From Planococcus maritimus (GTDB lineage Bacteria; Bacillota; Bacilli; Bacillales_A; Planococcaceae): a stretch of 64,000 nucleotides of DNA. Where the stretch lies: NCBI RefSeq assembly GCF_001592825.1, contig NZ_LTZG01000001.1, positions 1 to 64,000 on the forward strand. The letters run 5' to 3'. Below the pieces are notes generated by a model that searched no databases, had not been told where the DNA came from, and saw only the letters and a list, made by a program, of their open reading frames with translations. A program made the position numbers and the translations under genes. Every line of letters begins with the position of its first letter. Position 1 is the stretch's first letter. This document shows, piece by piece, positions 49,130-58,467 of the stretch.

Positions 49130-49933
49130 TTATTCGAATTCTTTTCCGAGTTCACGGGAACGGGTAGCAGCAGAGGTGACACAATCGCCGACGATGCGCT
49201 TAAAGTCGTTATCGTAAAGGGCTTGGAGTCCTGCAGCTGTGGTGCCGTTCGGGCTTGTGACACGTTTGCGCAATTCGCCAAAATCTTCTTGCTGAAGCAT
49301 TTCCGCTGCACCGTCGAAGGTTTGGCGTACGAGTTTTTTCGCATCGGCAGAAGACAAGCCGTTGTCGATTCCTGCCTGTACCATCGATTCCGCGAAATAA
49401 TAGAGATACGCTGGGCCGCTTCCTGCAATGCCGGTCACGGCGTGCAATTGGTCTTCTTCCACGACTGTCACGCCGCCGATCGAAGATAATAGCTTTCTCA
49501 GTAAATGCTGCTGCTCTTTTGTGACAAATTTGCTCCAGGCGACGCCTGTAGCCGATTTTCCGATCTGTGCTGATGTATTCGGCATCGCACGGGCAACCGC
49601 GAAATCGCCAACATGCTTTTGGATCGTTTCGATGGAAACCCCAGCTGCAACGGAGACGATGACGGTGTCGCCGGTCAATTTTTCGCGGATGCCTTTCAAT
49701 GCCACTTCGACATCTTTCGGTTTCATCGCAAGCAAAATGAAATCGGCATCTCTCAATTCGGTTTTTTCAGCGCACACGATGTTAACGCCGTATTCATCGT
49801 GCAAAAATTCCAATCGGTCCTGGTCCGATCGGTTCATGACTGAGATTTCTTCTGGTTTCATAATTCGCTTATTGATCCACCCATGGATCATGGATTCGGC
49901 CATCGATCCGGCCCCTACACATACAATTTTCAT
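49130..49933 (-). CDS. proC: Pyrroline-5-carboxylate reductase
   Basis: 267 aa from ATG 49933, AAAGGAAGTG upstream; a GTG three codons earlier overlaps that site. Rossmann motif VGAGSMAESMI, then VARAMPNTSAQIGKSATG and the C-terminal signature DQLHAVTGIAGSGPAYLYYF. It catalyses the last step of proline synthesis. A T-box leader precedes it, so it is induced when proline tRNA is uncharged. Confidence 0.93.
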   Translation of the reverse strand: MKIVCVGAGSMAESMIHGWINKRIMKPEEISVMNRSDQDRLEFLHDEYGVNIVCAEKTELRDADFILLAMKPKDVEVALKGIREKLTGDTVIVSVAAGVSIETIQKHVGDFAVARAMPNTSAQIGKSATGVAWSKFVTKEQQHLLRKLLSSIGGVTVVEEDQLHAVTGIAGSGPAYLYYFAESMVQAGIDNGLSSADAKKLVRQTFDGAAEMLQQEDFGELRKRVTSPNGTTAAGLQALYDNDFKRIVGDCVTSAATRSRELGKEFE

Positions 49934-49967
49934 ACCTTCCACTTCCTTTTCTCAAAATAAAAAGCGC

Positions 49968-50180
49968 AATCATCCCTGTTATTCCAAGGACGAAAACGCT
50001 TGTTTCCGCGGTACCACCTAAGTTTGCACATTGCACAACTCGATATCCTTATCGCGGACAGACGGCCGTGTTTGCACGGCAGCTCAGAAGCAGGTTCAGG
50101 AAGGGAGCGGGGGTGCGGCGTTTCAGCGTTGGCGGCACTCTCTTGTACCCATCACCTTCCGTACTAATCTTCATCTACGC
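49968..50180 (-). ncRNA. T-box leader of proC, proline-specific
   Basis: On the minus strand the antiterminator T-box AGGTGGTACCGCG is at 50019-50007. A terminator hairpin (AAGCG...CGCTT with T-run) lies at about 50003-49965. Stem I contains AGAGAGTG...GCTGAAACG. The specifier appears to be CCT (Pro) in GAACCTGC at 50094-50092, matching the gene controlled. Uncharged tRNA-Pro should promote readthrough. Confidence 0.88.
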
Positions 50181-50301
50181 TTACATATGTTATTAAATTA
50201 TAAGTAATGAAATTTTATTTGTCAAATTGGCTCGGCAGCGTGACGCCGCCCGCCATTCAAGGTATGATAAGTGAATAGACATTCATTTTAAGGGAGTGGG
50301 A

Positions 50302-51255
50302 ATGATGGAACCGATCAAAATCATCATCCCGACGCCATTTGCGGTCGGGGATGTCAATTCATATTTATTAAAAGGCGACGTGTTGACTTTGATTGATGCT
50401 GGCCCGAAAACACCAGAAGCCTGGGAAGCGCTGAAAGCCGGGCTAAAAGCGGCAAACGTGACTCCCGAAGACATCGAACAGGTGGTCCTGACGCATCATC
50501 ATCCGGATCATGCAGGATGGGTCGATGGCTTCGACGCCGCCAAACTTTATGGCCATCCGTATAATGATCTGTGGCTGCGCCGCGACGAAGCTTTTTTCGA
50601 CTATCATGATGCGTTTTATCAAGAGCGATTGAAAGAGGAAGGCGTGCCGGGCGATTTAATGTTTTGGGTGAAAAAGATGAAGCGCCCGCTCAATTTATTG
50701 GGAAACCGCCCGCTTGATATGGCCATCAACGAAGGGGATACGCTTCCAGGACATCCTGATTGGCATGTTTTGGAGACTCTGGGGCATGCCCAAAGCCATC
50801 TGTCATTTTGGAATCCAGAAGAGCGCACGATGATCGGGGGCGATCATGTGATTGCCAAAGTATCGTCGAACCCGCTCATTGAACCGCCTTACAATCCGGA
50901 AGAAGGACGCCCGAAATCTTTGCTGCAATACAATGCTTCGCTCAGCCGGCTATTGAAGATGCCAATTGACGTCATCTACAGCGGGCACGGGGAAGAGGTG
51001 CGCAATGTCCATGAACTCGTATCGACGCGTCTGGAGAAACAGCATTTGCGGGCGATGAAAGTGCTCGATATGCTAGACCGTACGAGCGAACAATCGGTAT
51101 ATGAACTGACGCAACAGCTGTTTCCGCATGCTTATGAAAAAGAACTCGGCTTGACGCTTTCTGAAACAATCGGCCAAGTCGATTACTTGTTAGAAGACGG
51201 TTTAATTGAAGAACGTATGAACGATGAAGGCATTTTTGTCTACCGGCAGGCCTAA
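50302..51255 (+). CDS. MBL-fold metallo-hydrolase
   Basis: 317 aa from ATG 50302 (ATG 50305 is equally possible; a GTG at 50296 lies inside the AGGGAG site). The metal motif HHHPDHAGW (HxHxDH) lies near 70, then H in LGHAQSHLS and D in GGDHVIAK, and IYSGHGEEV gives the last His. It belongs to the glyoxalase-II-like/YqgX group with an extra C-terminal winged-helix region (about 240-316), as in MBL proteins that end in a BLACT-type domain. Substrate unknown. Confidence 0.88.
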   Translation: MMEPIKIIIPTPFAVGDVNSYLLKGDVLTLIDAGPKTPEAWEALKAGLKAANVTPEDIEQVVLTHHHPDHAGWVDGFDAAKLYGHPYNDLWLRRDEAFFDYHDAFYQERLKEEGVPGDLMFWVKKMKRPLNLLGNRPLDMAINEGDTLPGHPDWHVLETLGHAQSHLSFWNPEERTMIGGDHVIAKVSSNPLIEPPYNPEEGRPKSLLQYNASLSRLLKMPIDVIYSGHGEEVRNVHELVSTRLEKQHLRAMKVLDMLDRTSEQSVYELTQQLFPHAYEKELGLTLSETIGQVDYLLEDGLIEERMNDEGIFVYRQA

Positions 51256-51342
51256 GGAACAAAGTTGCAAGCATAGGCTCCAGCAGGTAAACTGAAAATT
51301 AAGAGTTGCAACAAGAATCTAAGCGTAAAGGATTGGGATAAC

Positions 51343-51945
51343 GTGAAAAAAGCTAGTTTGTTTCTTGCAGGATTTCTGCTATTGGCAGGGTGCTCAGATG
51401 ATGAAGCGACGAAAGAACCCGCTGAGTCGGCAGGTACTGAAGAAGAACCTGAAATTGCAGTAGAACAAGAGGGAATGACAGAGGAAGGTTTCATTACGCA
51501 AATCGGAAATGGCCGAATCCTCATTAATAGCATTTACTTCTCGGTGCCAGAAGATGTGGAAGTTCAGTTTGCTGAAGGCGGCGAAACGACAGAAGCCGTT
51601 ATTAGCGATTTGCGTACTGGCATGAAAGTCAAAACGGATTATACAGGACCGCTAGCAGAATCATACCCGATGCAAGGCGAAGCGGACAAGATCACCATCT
51701 TGCAAGACGAGGAGTCCAAGCGCCAGACAGACGCATTGCAAGCTTTCATCAATGAAGAGCAATTGTCCGACCTTATTATACTGGGGCAGCCACTCGTGCG
51801 CGGCGAAGAGATCGGCTTTTTATTCAGTAAAATGGAAACCGGTGAGCTGACGGAAGTGCGCATCGATATGAATACATTGGAATACACATTAAGTAATGAA
51901 GAAAACGAAGAAGAAACTGACGAAACAGAGGATGCCGAGGAGTAA
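51343..51945 (+). CDS. Acidic lipoprotein, unknown function
   Basis: 200 aa, GTG start, AAAGGATTGGG upstream. Lipobox LLAGC, then a long acidic linker (ATKEPAESAGTEEEPEIAVE), a beta-rich middle (ITQIGNGRILINSIYFSVPEDVEVQF) and a Glu/Asp-rich tail. The middle resembles small YpeB/DUF3221-type beta domains, but I cannot name it. A terminator follows at 51976. 87 bases after the MBL gene. Confidence 0.7.
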   Translation: MKKASLFLAGFLLLAGCSDDEATKEPAESAGTEEEPEIAVEQEGMTEEGFITQIGNGRILINSIYFSVPEDVEVQFAEGGETTEAVISDLRTGMKVKTDYTGPLAESYPMQGEADKITILQDEESKRQTDALQAFINEEQLSDLIILGQPLVRGEEIGFLFSKMETGELTEVRIDMNTLEYTLSNEENEEETDETEDAEE

Positions 51946-51975
51946 GCCAAACGGCAATCCATAGGAATGTCTTAC

Positions 51976-52005
51976 CCGGATGGCCATGCGCTGTCCGGTT
52001 TTTTT
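51976..52005 (+). terminator. Terminator after the acidic lipoprotein gene
   Basis: CCGGATGGC/GCTGTCCGG-type stem followed by seven T. Confidence 0.75.
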
Positions 52006-52093
52006 ATGCGCGGCATGTTTTCTTTCTTATAGAAGAAATGCGGCTTTTTTTGCATATTACCTTAAAAAAATGAAAATTTATACGCGACTTTCC

Positions 52094-52122
52094 TTGCGTT
52101 ATTAAAAAAGCCGTGATATTAT
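52094..52122 (+). promoter_or_regulatory. Promoter of argGH with possible ArgR box
   Basis: TTGCGT, 17 bases, TATTAT. Directly downstream GTGTATATTCATCGCATA and GCATAAAAATAC resemble paired ArgR half-sites (ATTCAT-like), as expected for arginine biosynthesis repression. The promoter is convincing; the operator is a suggestion. Confidence 0.6.
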
Positions 52123-52171
52123 GTGTATATTCATCGCATATAACGCATAAAAATACAGGAGGTCATATTAT

Positions 52172-53404
52172 ATGAACAAAAAAATCGTACTCGCATACTC
52201 AGGTGGACTAGATACATCGGTGGCCATTCCGTGGCTGAAATCACAAGGCTACGACGTTGTCGCTGTGTGTCTCGATATCGGAGAAGGAAAAGATTTAGAA
52301 TTTATCAAGAAAAAAGCGCTGCAGGTCGGAGCGGTCGAAAGCTATATGATCGATGCTAGAGACGAATTTGCCGAAGACTATGCACTCATTTCACTTCAAG
52401 CACATACTTTATACGAAGGCAAATACCCGCTCGTCTCAGCTCTTTCACGTCCGTTAATTTCCAAGAAGTTGGTGGAAATCGCAGTGGAAAGCGGCGCGAC
52501 GGCTGTTGCTCACGGTTGCACAGGAAAAGGCAACGACCAAGTCCGTTTTGAAGTATCCATCAAATCTCTGAATCCCGATTTAGAAGTGGTCGCGCCAGTT
52601 CGCCAGTGGGGATGGTCACGTGACGAGGAGATCGCTTATGCCAAACAGCATGATGTGCCGGTTCCCGTCAATTTGGATTCGCCATTCTCTATCGATATGA
52701 ACTTGTGGGGCCGTGCCAACGAATGCGGCATTTTAGAAGATCCATGGGCGACTCCGCCAGCGGATGCATATGATATTACTAACGCACTCGAGGATACGCC
52801 GGATACACCGGATATCGTGGAAATTGAATTCGTTAAAGGCGTACCGACAAAATTAAACGGCATTGACTATAAATTGACGGATTTGATTTTTGAACTAAAC
52901 CATATTGCCGGAAAACATGGCGTTGGCAGAATTGACCACGTCGAAAACAGACTGGTCGGCATCAAATCACGTGAAATCTATGAAGCTCCGGCAGCGATGA
53001 CTTTGATCGCCGCGCATAAAGAGCTTGAAGACATTACTTTAGTGAAGGAAATGGCTCATTTCAAACCGGTCATCGAGAAGAAAATGACAGAATTGATTTA
53101 CGAGGGACTATGGTTCTCACCTCTACGTGTCGCACTTGAAGCGTTCTTAAAAGAAACGCAGGAGTTCGTCAACGGCACAGTCCGTGTCAAACTGTTCAAG
53201 GGCCATGCCATCACAGAAGGGCGTAAGTCACCAAACTCCCTATACAGCGAAGAACTCGCGACTTACTCGACAGATGATACGTTCAACCACGAATCTGCGG
53301 TCGGATTCATCGAGCTATGGGGCTTGCCGACTGTCGTCAATTCGAAAATCAACAAGAAAGAAGTGGCCATTACAGCACAAGTTAAAGAGGAGGTACAGCT
53401 ATGA
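52172..53404 (+). CDS. argG: Argininosuccinate synthase
   Basis: 410 aa, AGGAGG before the ATG. ATP pyrophosphatase motif [13 protein letters not shown] at 7-19, aspartate/citrulline binding [20 protein letters not shown], and the family's C-terminal [17 protein letters not shown]. Joins citrulline and aspartate. Overlaps argH by four bases. Confidence 0.95.
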   Translation: MNKKIVLAYSGGLDTSVAIPWLKSQGYDVVAVCLDIGEGKDLEFIKKKALQVGAVESYMIDARDEFAEDYALISLQAHTLYEGKYPLVSALSRPLISKKLVEIAVESGATAVAHGCTGKGNDQVRFEVSIKSLNPDLEVVAPVRQWGWSRDEEIAYAKQHDVPVPVNLDSPFSIDMNLWGRANECGILEDPWATPPADAYDITNALEDTPDTPDIVEIEFVKGVPTKLNGIDYKLTDLIFELNHIAGKHGVGRIDHVENRLVGIKSREIYEAPAAMTLIAAHKELEDITLVKEMAHFKPVIEKKMTELIYEGLWFSPLRVALEAFLKETQEFVNGTVRVKLFKGHAITEGRKSPNSLYSEELATYSTDDTFNHESAVGFIELWGLPTVVNSKINKKEVAITAQVKEEVQL

Positions 53405-54774
53405 CCAAACTGTGGGGCGGTCGTTTCCAAAAGACAGCTGAACAGTGGGTCGATGAGTTCGGGGCTTCTATTTCCTTTGACCAGAAAATAGTGCTCGAGG
53501 ATCTTCAGGGCAGCATGGCGCACGTACAGATGCTAGCTGCCTGCAAGATTCTTCCGGCACAAGACGCTGACCTGATCTTATCGGGACTCCAGACCCTTCA
53601 GCAAAAAGCGCAGGAAGGCGGACTCGAGTACAGCGTATCGAACGAAGACATCCACTTGAACTTAGAAAAACTATTGATCGATGAAATCGGCCCTGTCGGC
53701 GGCAAACTGCATACCGGCAGAAGCCGCAACGACCAGGTCGCAACCGATATGCATCTTTATTTGAAAAACCGTGTAACGGAAATCATCGAGTTGATCGAAG
53801 GTTTTCAGTCGGCAATCGTCGAACAGGCGGAAGCGCATGTAGAAACGGTCGTGCCGGGGTATACCCATCTTCAGCGCGCGCAGCCGATTTCATTTGGCCA
53901 TCATTTGATGACGTATTTCTGGATGCTGCAACGTGATAAAGAACGCATGCAGGAATCCTTGAAGCGCATTGACGTTTCGCCTTTAGGAGCTGGAGCGATG
54001 TCTGGCACGAGTTTCCCGATTGACCGCGAACTGTCCGCTGAGCTGCTCGGTTTCTCAGGCGTTTACCAAAACAGCCTGGATGCTGTCAGCGATCGCGACT
54101 TTATCCTGGAATTTCTCAGCAATTCATCGATGCTTATGATGCACTTATCGCGCTTTGCCGAGGAAATCATTCTCTGGTCGAGCGAAGAGTTCCGTTTTAT
54201 CGAGCTTGACGACACTTTTTCGACTGGCTCGAGCATCATGCCGCAAAAGAAAAACCCGGATATGGCGGAGCTTGTCCGTGGCAAGACCGGTCGCGTCTAT
54301 GGCAATCTATTTGGCTTGTTGACGACTTTGAAAGGCTTGCCGCTTGCCTATAATAAAGATATGCAAGAAGACAAAGAAGGCATGTTTGACACAGTCCATA
54401 CGTTAATGGGCTCATTGCCGATCTTTGAAGGCATGATCCGGACGATGAACGTCAATACCGCGTCGATGGAAAAAGCGGTTAACTCCGACTTTTCAAATGC
54501 CACCGAACTGGCCGATTACTTGGCGGCAAAAGGCATGCCGTTCCGCGAAGCACACGATGTGACAGGTAAATTGGTGTTCACGTGCATCCAGCGAGGCTAT
54601 TATTTAAAAGACTTACCGCTCGAGGATCTCCAGGCAGCCAGCCCGCTCATTGAAGACGATATCTATGAAACCTTGCTTCCCGAGACGGCGGTTAAACGCC
54701 GCAATTCACTCGGCGGGACAGGATTTGATCAAGTTCATCATCAATTGGGACTAGCCAAGAAACTCATCGGGTGA
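53401..54774 (+). CDS. argH: Argininosuccinate lyase
   Basis: 457 aa, AAAGAGGAGG upstream inside argG. Signature [12 protein letters not shown] with the catalytic serine, preceded by [13 protein letters not shown] and [11 protein letters not shown]. Splits argininosuccinate to arginine and fumarate. Normal length. Confidence 0.95.
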   Translation: MTKLWGGRFQKTAEQWVDEFGASISFDQKIVLEDLQGSMAHVQMLAACKILPAQDADLILSGLQTLQQKAQEGGLEYSVSNEDIHLNLEKLLIDEIGPVGGKLHTGRSRNDQVATDMHLYLKNRVTEIIELIEGFQSAIVEQAEAHVETVVPGYTHLQRAQPISFGHHLMTYFWMLQRDKERMQESLKRIDVSPLGAGAMSGTSFPIDRELSAELLGFSGVYQNSLDAVSDRDFILEFLSNSSMLMMHLSRFAEEIILWSSEEFRFIELDDTFSTGSSIMPQKKNPDMAELVRGKTGRVYGNLFGLLTTLKGLPLAYNKDMQEDKEGMFDTVHTLMGSLPIFEGMIRTMNVNTASMEKAVNSDFSNATELADYLAAKGMPFREAHDVTGKLVFTCIQRGYYLKDLPLEDLQAASPLIEDDIYETLLPETAVKRRNSLGGTGFDQVHHQLGLAKKLIG

Positions 54775-54833
54775 GCGATAGTCCATTTATAGTTGTGCTT
54801 GCTTTGTTTGGTACAGCGAGCAAGCATCAGTAC

Positions 54834-54867
54834 CCGGCTCTCTTCCCCCTAAAGAGAGCCGGTTTTT
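54834..54867 (+). terminator. Terminator of argGH
   Basis: CCGGCTCTCTT pairs with AAGAGAGCCGG (loop CCCCCTA) followed by TTTTT. Confidence 0.88.
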
Positions 54868-54942
54868 CTTTGCATGTCTTTATCGGTGGAATAAGAAAAG
54901 TATGAAGTTCATCGAAATGTCCATAAAGATTTCACAGGCTAT

Positions 54943-54975
54943 TTGACAGTTTTTACGCACCATCTCTGATAAGAT
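54943..54975 (+). promoter_or_regulatory. Probable promoter of the ccd operon
   Basis: TTGACA at 54943-54948, then TGATAAGAT about 18 bases on. The -10 is imperfect, but the position, 30 bases before the ccdA ATG, is right. Confidence 0.45.
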
Positions 54976-55003
54976 AGAATTCGTAAGAGAGGAGCGTGTT
55001 TGA

Positions 55004-55714
55004 ATGGCAACCGATATTAATTTATTATTGGCTTTCGGTGCCGGATTTTTAAGTTTCATCTCGCCATGTACATTGCCTTTGTATCCAGCTTTTTTATCCT
55101 ATATTACAGGCATGACCATGGATGAGATTAAAAACGACCGGAAAGTAATGCAACGGCGTGGAATGTTCCATACCCTGTTTTTCCTCCTGGGCTTTTCCAC
55201 AATCTTCATCGCCTTAGGTTTCAGCACATCATTCTTTTATGAATGGTTCGTGCGTTATGACGAATTGATTCGTCAAGTAGGCGCTTTGTTCATTGTCATT
55301 TTTGGACTAATGATAGTGGGGGTCTTTACGCCAAAATTCTTGATGCAAGACCGTAAGTTTTCATTTAAGAACCGACCGTCCGGATTTTTAGGGACTTTTG
55401 TCATCGGCCTGGCCTTTGCGGCTGGCTGGACCCCTTGTACCGGCCCGATCACAGCGGCGATTTATGCGCTTGCTGCGACCAATCCGGGATCAGGCATCTG
55501 GTATATGCTTGCTTACGTACTCGGCTTTGCGATTCCGTTTTTCGTTTTATCGTTTTTCGTCACTCGCCTTGGCTGGTTGCGTAAACACCACAATACCATC
55601 ATGAAAGTCGGCGGATTCATCATGATTGCCGTAGGGGTTTTGCTATTCTTTGATGGCATGACATACATTATTCGCATTTTGAGCCCGATTTTCGGAGACT
55701 TCCAAGGATTATAA
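55004..55714 (+). CDS. ccdA: Cytochrome c biogenesis protein CcdA
   Basis: 236 aa, AGAGAGGAG before the ATG. Six transmembrane segments with the two reductant-transfer cysteines in [19 protein letters not shown] (C22) and [12 protein letters not shown] (C145). It carries electrons across the membrane to keep extracytoplasmic thiols reduced for haem attachment. Followed by a thioredoxin-like gene and ccdC. Confidence 0.95.
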   Translation: MATDINLLLAFGAGFLSFISPCTLPLYPAFLSYITGMTMDEIKNDRKVMQRRGMFHTLFFLLGFSTIFIALGFSTSFFYEWFVRYDELIRQVGALFIVIFGLMIVGVFTPKFLMQDRKFSFKNRPSGFLGTFVIGLAFAAGWTPCTGPITAAIYALAATNPGSGIWYMLAYVLGFAIPFFVLSFFVTRLGWLRKHHNTIMKVGGFIMIAVGVLLFFDGMTYIIRILSPIFGDFQGL

Positions 55715-55729
55715 AAAGTAGGTGATGAG

Positions 55730-56053
55730 ATGGAAACCATTTCTTCAATGGATCAATTCCAACAAAAAATAGCAAGCCGCGAATCGTTTCTGCTGTTCGT
55801 TAAAACTGACCATTGTTCGGTGTGCGAAGGGCTGAAGCCGCAAGTGGAAGAATTGGAGCCAAATGCCTCGATCCCATTCTATTTGGTAAATGCTGCGCGC
55901 GTGCCCGAACTTTCTGGACAGTTGACGTTGTTTACAGCGCCAGTAGTCCTGTTATTCAAGCACGGCAAAGAACAATTGCGTTTCGCCCGCTTTGTACGCA
56001 TGGATGAGCTGAAGAGCCGTCTCGGCGAATTGGAGGCAGAACTGGATGGATGA
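55730..56053 (+). CDS. Thioredoxin-like protein
   Basis: 107 aa. CxxC at C29-C32 (KTDHCSVCEGL), cis-proline region TAPVVLLFKHG, no signal peptide, so cytoplasmic. It lies between ccdA and ccdC, in the place taken by the response-regulator-like yneI (ccdB) in B. subtilis, and probably passes electrons to CcdA. Overlaps ccdC by eight bases. Confidence 0.85.
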   Translation: METISSMDQFQQKIASRESFLLFVKTDHCSVCEGLKPQVEELEPNASIPFYLVNAARVPELSGQLTLFTAPVVLLFKHGKEQLRFARFVRMDELKSRLGELEAELDG

Positions 56054-56552
56054 ATTATTCAATAGCATCCCGCCTGCCGTGTTTCTAGCGGTGACCACGA
56101 TCGGCGCACTCATCATGGGTACGCTCGCAATCATTGTCCGGTCAAAATCGGCAAAAAAGCCGGCATCGGTCAAGAAAATCATCTTGCCGCCTCTGTTCAT
56201 GTCGACCGGCGCATTGATGTTCATTTTCCCGTTTTTCCGTGTAGCGCCACTGCAAATTGCTGAAGCGCTATTGGTCGGTATTTTGTTTTCGATCATCTTG
56301 ATCCGCACATCGAATTTTGAGGTGCGGGATGGGGAAATCTATTTAAAGCGCTCAAAAGCATTTGTTTTCATTTTGCTTGGGTTATTGCTCGTGCGGTTGC
56401 TGGCGAAAGTTATTCTGAGTTCCTCGATTGATGTCGGGGAACTAGGCGGCATGTTTTGGCTGCTCGCTTTTGGTATGCTGGTGCCATGGCGCCTCGCGAT
56501 GCTGCGCAAATATCAATCGATCGCACAACAAAAAAACGCTGTTCCCGAATAG
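56046..56552 (+). CDS. ccdC: CcdC family membrane protein
   Basis: 168 aa, about five hydrophobic segments, with FMSTGALMFIFPFFRVAPLQIAEALLVGILFSIILIRTSNFEVRDGEIYLKRSKAF, diagnostic for CcdC/YneJ. Third gene of the ccd operon. Its function in haem or thiol biology is not settled. Confidence 0.92.
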   Translation: MDELFNSIPPAVFLAVTTIGALIMGTLAIIVRSKSAKKPASVKKIILPPLFMSTGALMFIFPFFRVAPLQIAEALLVGILFSIILIRTSNFEVRDGEIYLKRSKAFVFILLGLLLVRLLAKVILSSSIDVGELGGMFWLLAFGMLVPWRLAMLRKYQSIAQQKNAVPE

Positions 56553-56566
56553 GGGACAGCGTTTTT
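56532..56566. terminator. Bidirectional terminator between ccdC and yneK
   Basis: AAAAACGCTGTCCCC-type stem with GGGGACAGCGTTTTT, sharing the last ccdC codons. Serves both convergent genes. Confidence 0.85.
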
Positions 56567-56573
56567 CGTGTAG

Positions 56574-57008
56574 TCATTGATCAAAGTATTGTTCGTAGGG
56601 AGTAAGATCGATTTCGAGTTCCCCCATTTTTTTGCGCAAAAATTTATGGTCACGCTTTGGCGTTGCTTGGATATAGCCGCGGATGATGTGTTGCATTTCC
56701 ATCTTTTTGGCTTTTTCCTCAAGCAAGATTTCGCCAATGCGCCCTGCAATCTTTTGTTTCGCTACCGGGCGGAACAGATCCGGCACCGGCTGCACGAGTT
56801 CATTGAGCAGTTCTTTTTCTTTAGCGCCCCATAGATGAATCGTTTTCTCTACATAATATTCTTCCCAGTTCAGATCGGACAAGCCGTCTTTTTTCGGCAT
56901 CGATTTCAAGAATTTCCGGAACATAAAATAGCCGCCGATCGCAAACAGCCCGACCAACACCACGACCCAAAATAATATGAACCATAAAAACCAGCCTGCT
57001 AATTCCAC
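56574..57008 (-). CDS. yneK: DUF2621 family membrane protein (YneK-like)
   Basis: 144 aa. One N-terminal transmembrane segment (about 6-28), then a soluble helical domain with WEEYYVEKTIHLWGAKEKELLNELVQPVPDLFRPVAKQKIAGRIG and ATPKRDHKFL. This is the YneK family. In B. subtilis yneK also follows ccdC. Function unknown. Confidence 0.88.
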   Translation of the reverse strand: MELAGWFLWFILFWVVVLVGLFAIGGYFMFRKFLKSMPKKDGLSDLNWEEYYVEKTIHLWGAKEKELLNELVQPVPDLFRPVAKQKIAGRIGEILLEEKAKKMEMQHIIRGYIQATPKRDHKFLRKKMGELEIDLTPYEQYFDQ

Positions 57009-57126
57009 TTTGTCTCACCTCAATCATTCTCTCTACCATTATAGAAGCCAGCGAAAAAAAATTCACCTGAAATGTATCCTTTTTTCACGTTTATGTCTAT
57101 ATAGCGAATGAAAGGGGGTGAGCAAT

Positions 57127-57345
57127 ATGGCATTCAGTGATTTTAAGAACGCCAGCATGCGCTTGACGTTTGACAACGGGCTTGATGAGCAAGGACGTTT
57201 GAAGCGTAAAGTAAAGGCGTATCCGAACGTGGCAGAAGCGGCCACTGCTGATGGGATTTTCCAGGCAGCGCAAGTGTTGGAAGCATTCGGCACAAAACCG
57301 CTTATGGAACTGGAGAAAATCTCCGGTTCGAGCATTTACCAATAA
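57127..57345 (+). CDS. DUF1659 family protein
   Basis: 72 aa from ATG 57127, with AAGGGGGTGA upstream. SMRLTFDNGLDEQGRLKRKVKAYPNVAEAATADGIFQAAQVLEAF identifies the family, small soluble proteins restricted to Bacillota. First of a DUF1659-DUF2922-YvrJ set that recurs across the group. Function unknown. Confidence 0.88.
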   Translation: MAFSDFKNASMRLTFDNGLDEQGRLKRKVKAYPNVAEAATADGIFQAAQVLEAFGTKPLMELEKISGSSIYQ

Positions 57346-57363
57346 TGAGGGGGGAGTCTACAG

Positions 57364-57579
57364 ATGGCAAAAACATTGGAATTGATTTTTGAAACAGCCG
57401 CAAACAAAGCCGTCACTTTGACGGTCGATGAACCACGCGAAAACTTGACGGCACAAGAAATCGCTACGGGCATGCAGTCAATCGTCGACCAGAATATTTT
57501 TGCAGTCGGCGGCTCGCCATTTGCGCTTGTCAAAGGCGCACGTGTTGTTGAACGCAACATCGTCGAATACGAAGTTTAA
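57364..57579 (+). CDS. DUF2922 family protein
   Basis: 71 aa, GGGGGGAG before the ATG. LELIFETAANKAVTLTVDEPRENLTAQEIATGMQSIVDQNIF matches DUF2922, always found beside DUF1659. Function unknown. A hairpin follows directly. Confidence 0.88.
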   Translation: MAKTLELIFETAANKAVTLTVDEPRENLTAQEIATGMQSIVDQNIFAVGGSPFALVKGARVVERNIVEYEV

Positions 57580-57585
57580 TATACA

Positions 57586-57618
57586 GGGCCTTCCCGCAAA
57601 TGCGGGAGGGCTTTTTTT
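57586..57618 (+). terminator. Terminator between DUF2922 and YvrJ genes
   Basis: GCCTTCCCGC pairs with GCGGGAGGGC followed by seven T. It lies inside the three-gene set, so yvrJ may have lower expression or its own promoter. Confidence 0.85.
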
Positions 57619-57639
57619 ACAAAGAAAGGAGGCGCTTCG

Positions 57640-57768
57640 ATGCAAGAGTGGATGCAATGGATACAAGAGCTAGGGTTTCCGATATTCGTTTCGTTTTACC
57701 TGATGCACCGCGTGGAAGGCAAACTTGTGGCTATTCACGACGCGCTCATTACCATGAAAGCGCCGTAA
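57640..57768 (+). CDS. YvrJ family small protein
   Basis: 42 aa from ATG 57640, with GAAAGGAGG upstream. It begins MQEWMQWIQELGFPIFVSFY, continues LMHRVEGKLVAIHDALITM and ends in KAP. One hydrophobic helix and a conserved helix of R-x-E-x-K-L are the YvrJ pattern, known from the phage and Bacillota DUF1659/DUF2922 context. Overlooked by length filters, but the ribosome binding site and position are good. Confidence 0.85.
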   Translation: MQEWMQWIQELGFPIFVSFYLMHRVEGKLVAIHDALITMKAP

Positions 57769-57863
57769 TTCACAAAGTTGTGATTTCTGAAGCGACAACC
57801 CGGATTGTTTTGAAGCGTTTGTTCAGCTATGATATAGGCAGTTATGAGAGTGGGGGCAATACT

Positions 57864-58427
57864 ATGATGTGGAAATGGATGGCGCTACTGTGTATGCTGC
57901 TGCTTTTAGCTGCATGTGGCGCTGAAACGGTGGAAGAGTTTCATTACACCGATCATCGAGGTGAGCAACTGAGCAATGAGGATTTGGAAGGGACACCGTG
58001 GCTCGCAACATTTGTTTTTACGAACTGTGAGACGGTATGTCCGCCGATGACTTTCAATATGGCTGATTTGCAGAAGGATTTGGAGTCGAATGGACTGAGC
58101 GATTATAAAATCGTCGCGTTCAGTGTAGACCCGAATGAAGATACGCCAGAGAAAATGCAGGAATACTTGTCGCATTATCCGATTTCTGACGAAAGCAAAT
58201 GGCATTTGCTGACGGGCTATTCGCAAGATGAAATTGCAGAGTTCGCGACGGAAAATTTCAAATCCTTGGTTAAGAACGACCCGAATAGTGACCAGGTTAT
58301 CCACGGTACTTCTTTTTACTTGGTAGACCAAAAAGGGGAAGTCGTCGGAAATTACGACGGCTTTGAGCAAGTCCCGACTGAAGAAATCATCAAGGATATG
58401 CAAGAACTGTCGCAGTTAAACCAATAA
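57864..58427 (+). CDS. SCO1/SenC-family copper chaperone lipoprotein
   Basis: 187 aa from ATG 57864, with GAGTGGGGG upstream; an in-frame extension upstream overlaps yvrJ. Lipobox LLAAC with C18. Thioredoxin fold with copper ligands C55 and C59 (FTNCETVCPPM) and His in VIHGTSFYLVD. Such proteins deliver copper to the CuA site of cytochrome c oxidase outside the membrane. About the length of B. subtilis Sco (YpmQ). Confidence 0.92.
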   Translation: MMWKWMALLCMLLLLAACGAETVEEFHYTDHRGEQLSNEDLEGTPWLATFVFTNCETVCPPMTFNMADLQKDLESNGLSDYKIVAFSVDPNEDTPEKMQEYLSHYPISDESKWHLLTGYSQDEIAEFATENFKSLVKNDPNSDQVIHGTSFYLVDQKGEVVGNYDGFEQVPTEEIIKDMQELSQLNQ

Positions 58428-58454
58428 AAAGCTGCCGAACGAGTTCGGCAGCTT
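58428..58454 (-). terminator. Terminator of mscL
   Basis: GCTGCCGAAC/GTTCGGCAGC, with TTTTT on the minus strand. It lies between the convergent SCO and mscL genes. Confidence 0.8.
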
Positions 58455-58467
58455 GAGAGGAGACCGG

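Noticed and set aside
57600..57863. Longer start of the SCO gene at 57600
   Set aside because: It would cover the YvrJ gene and a terminator; the ATG at 57864 gives a proper lipoprotein signal.
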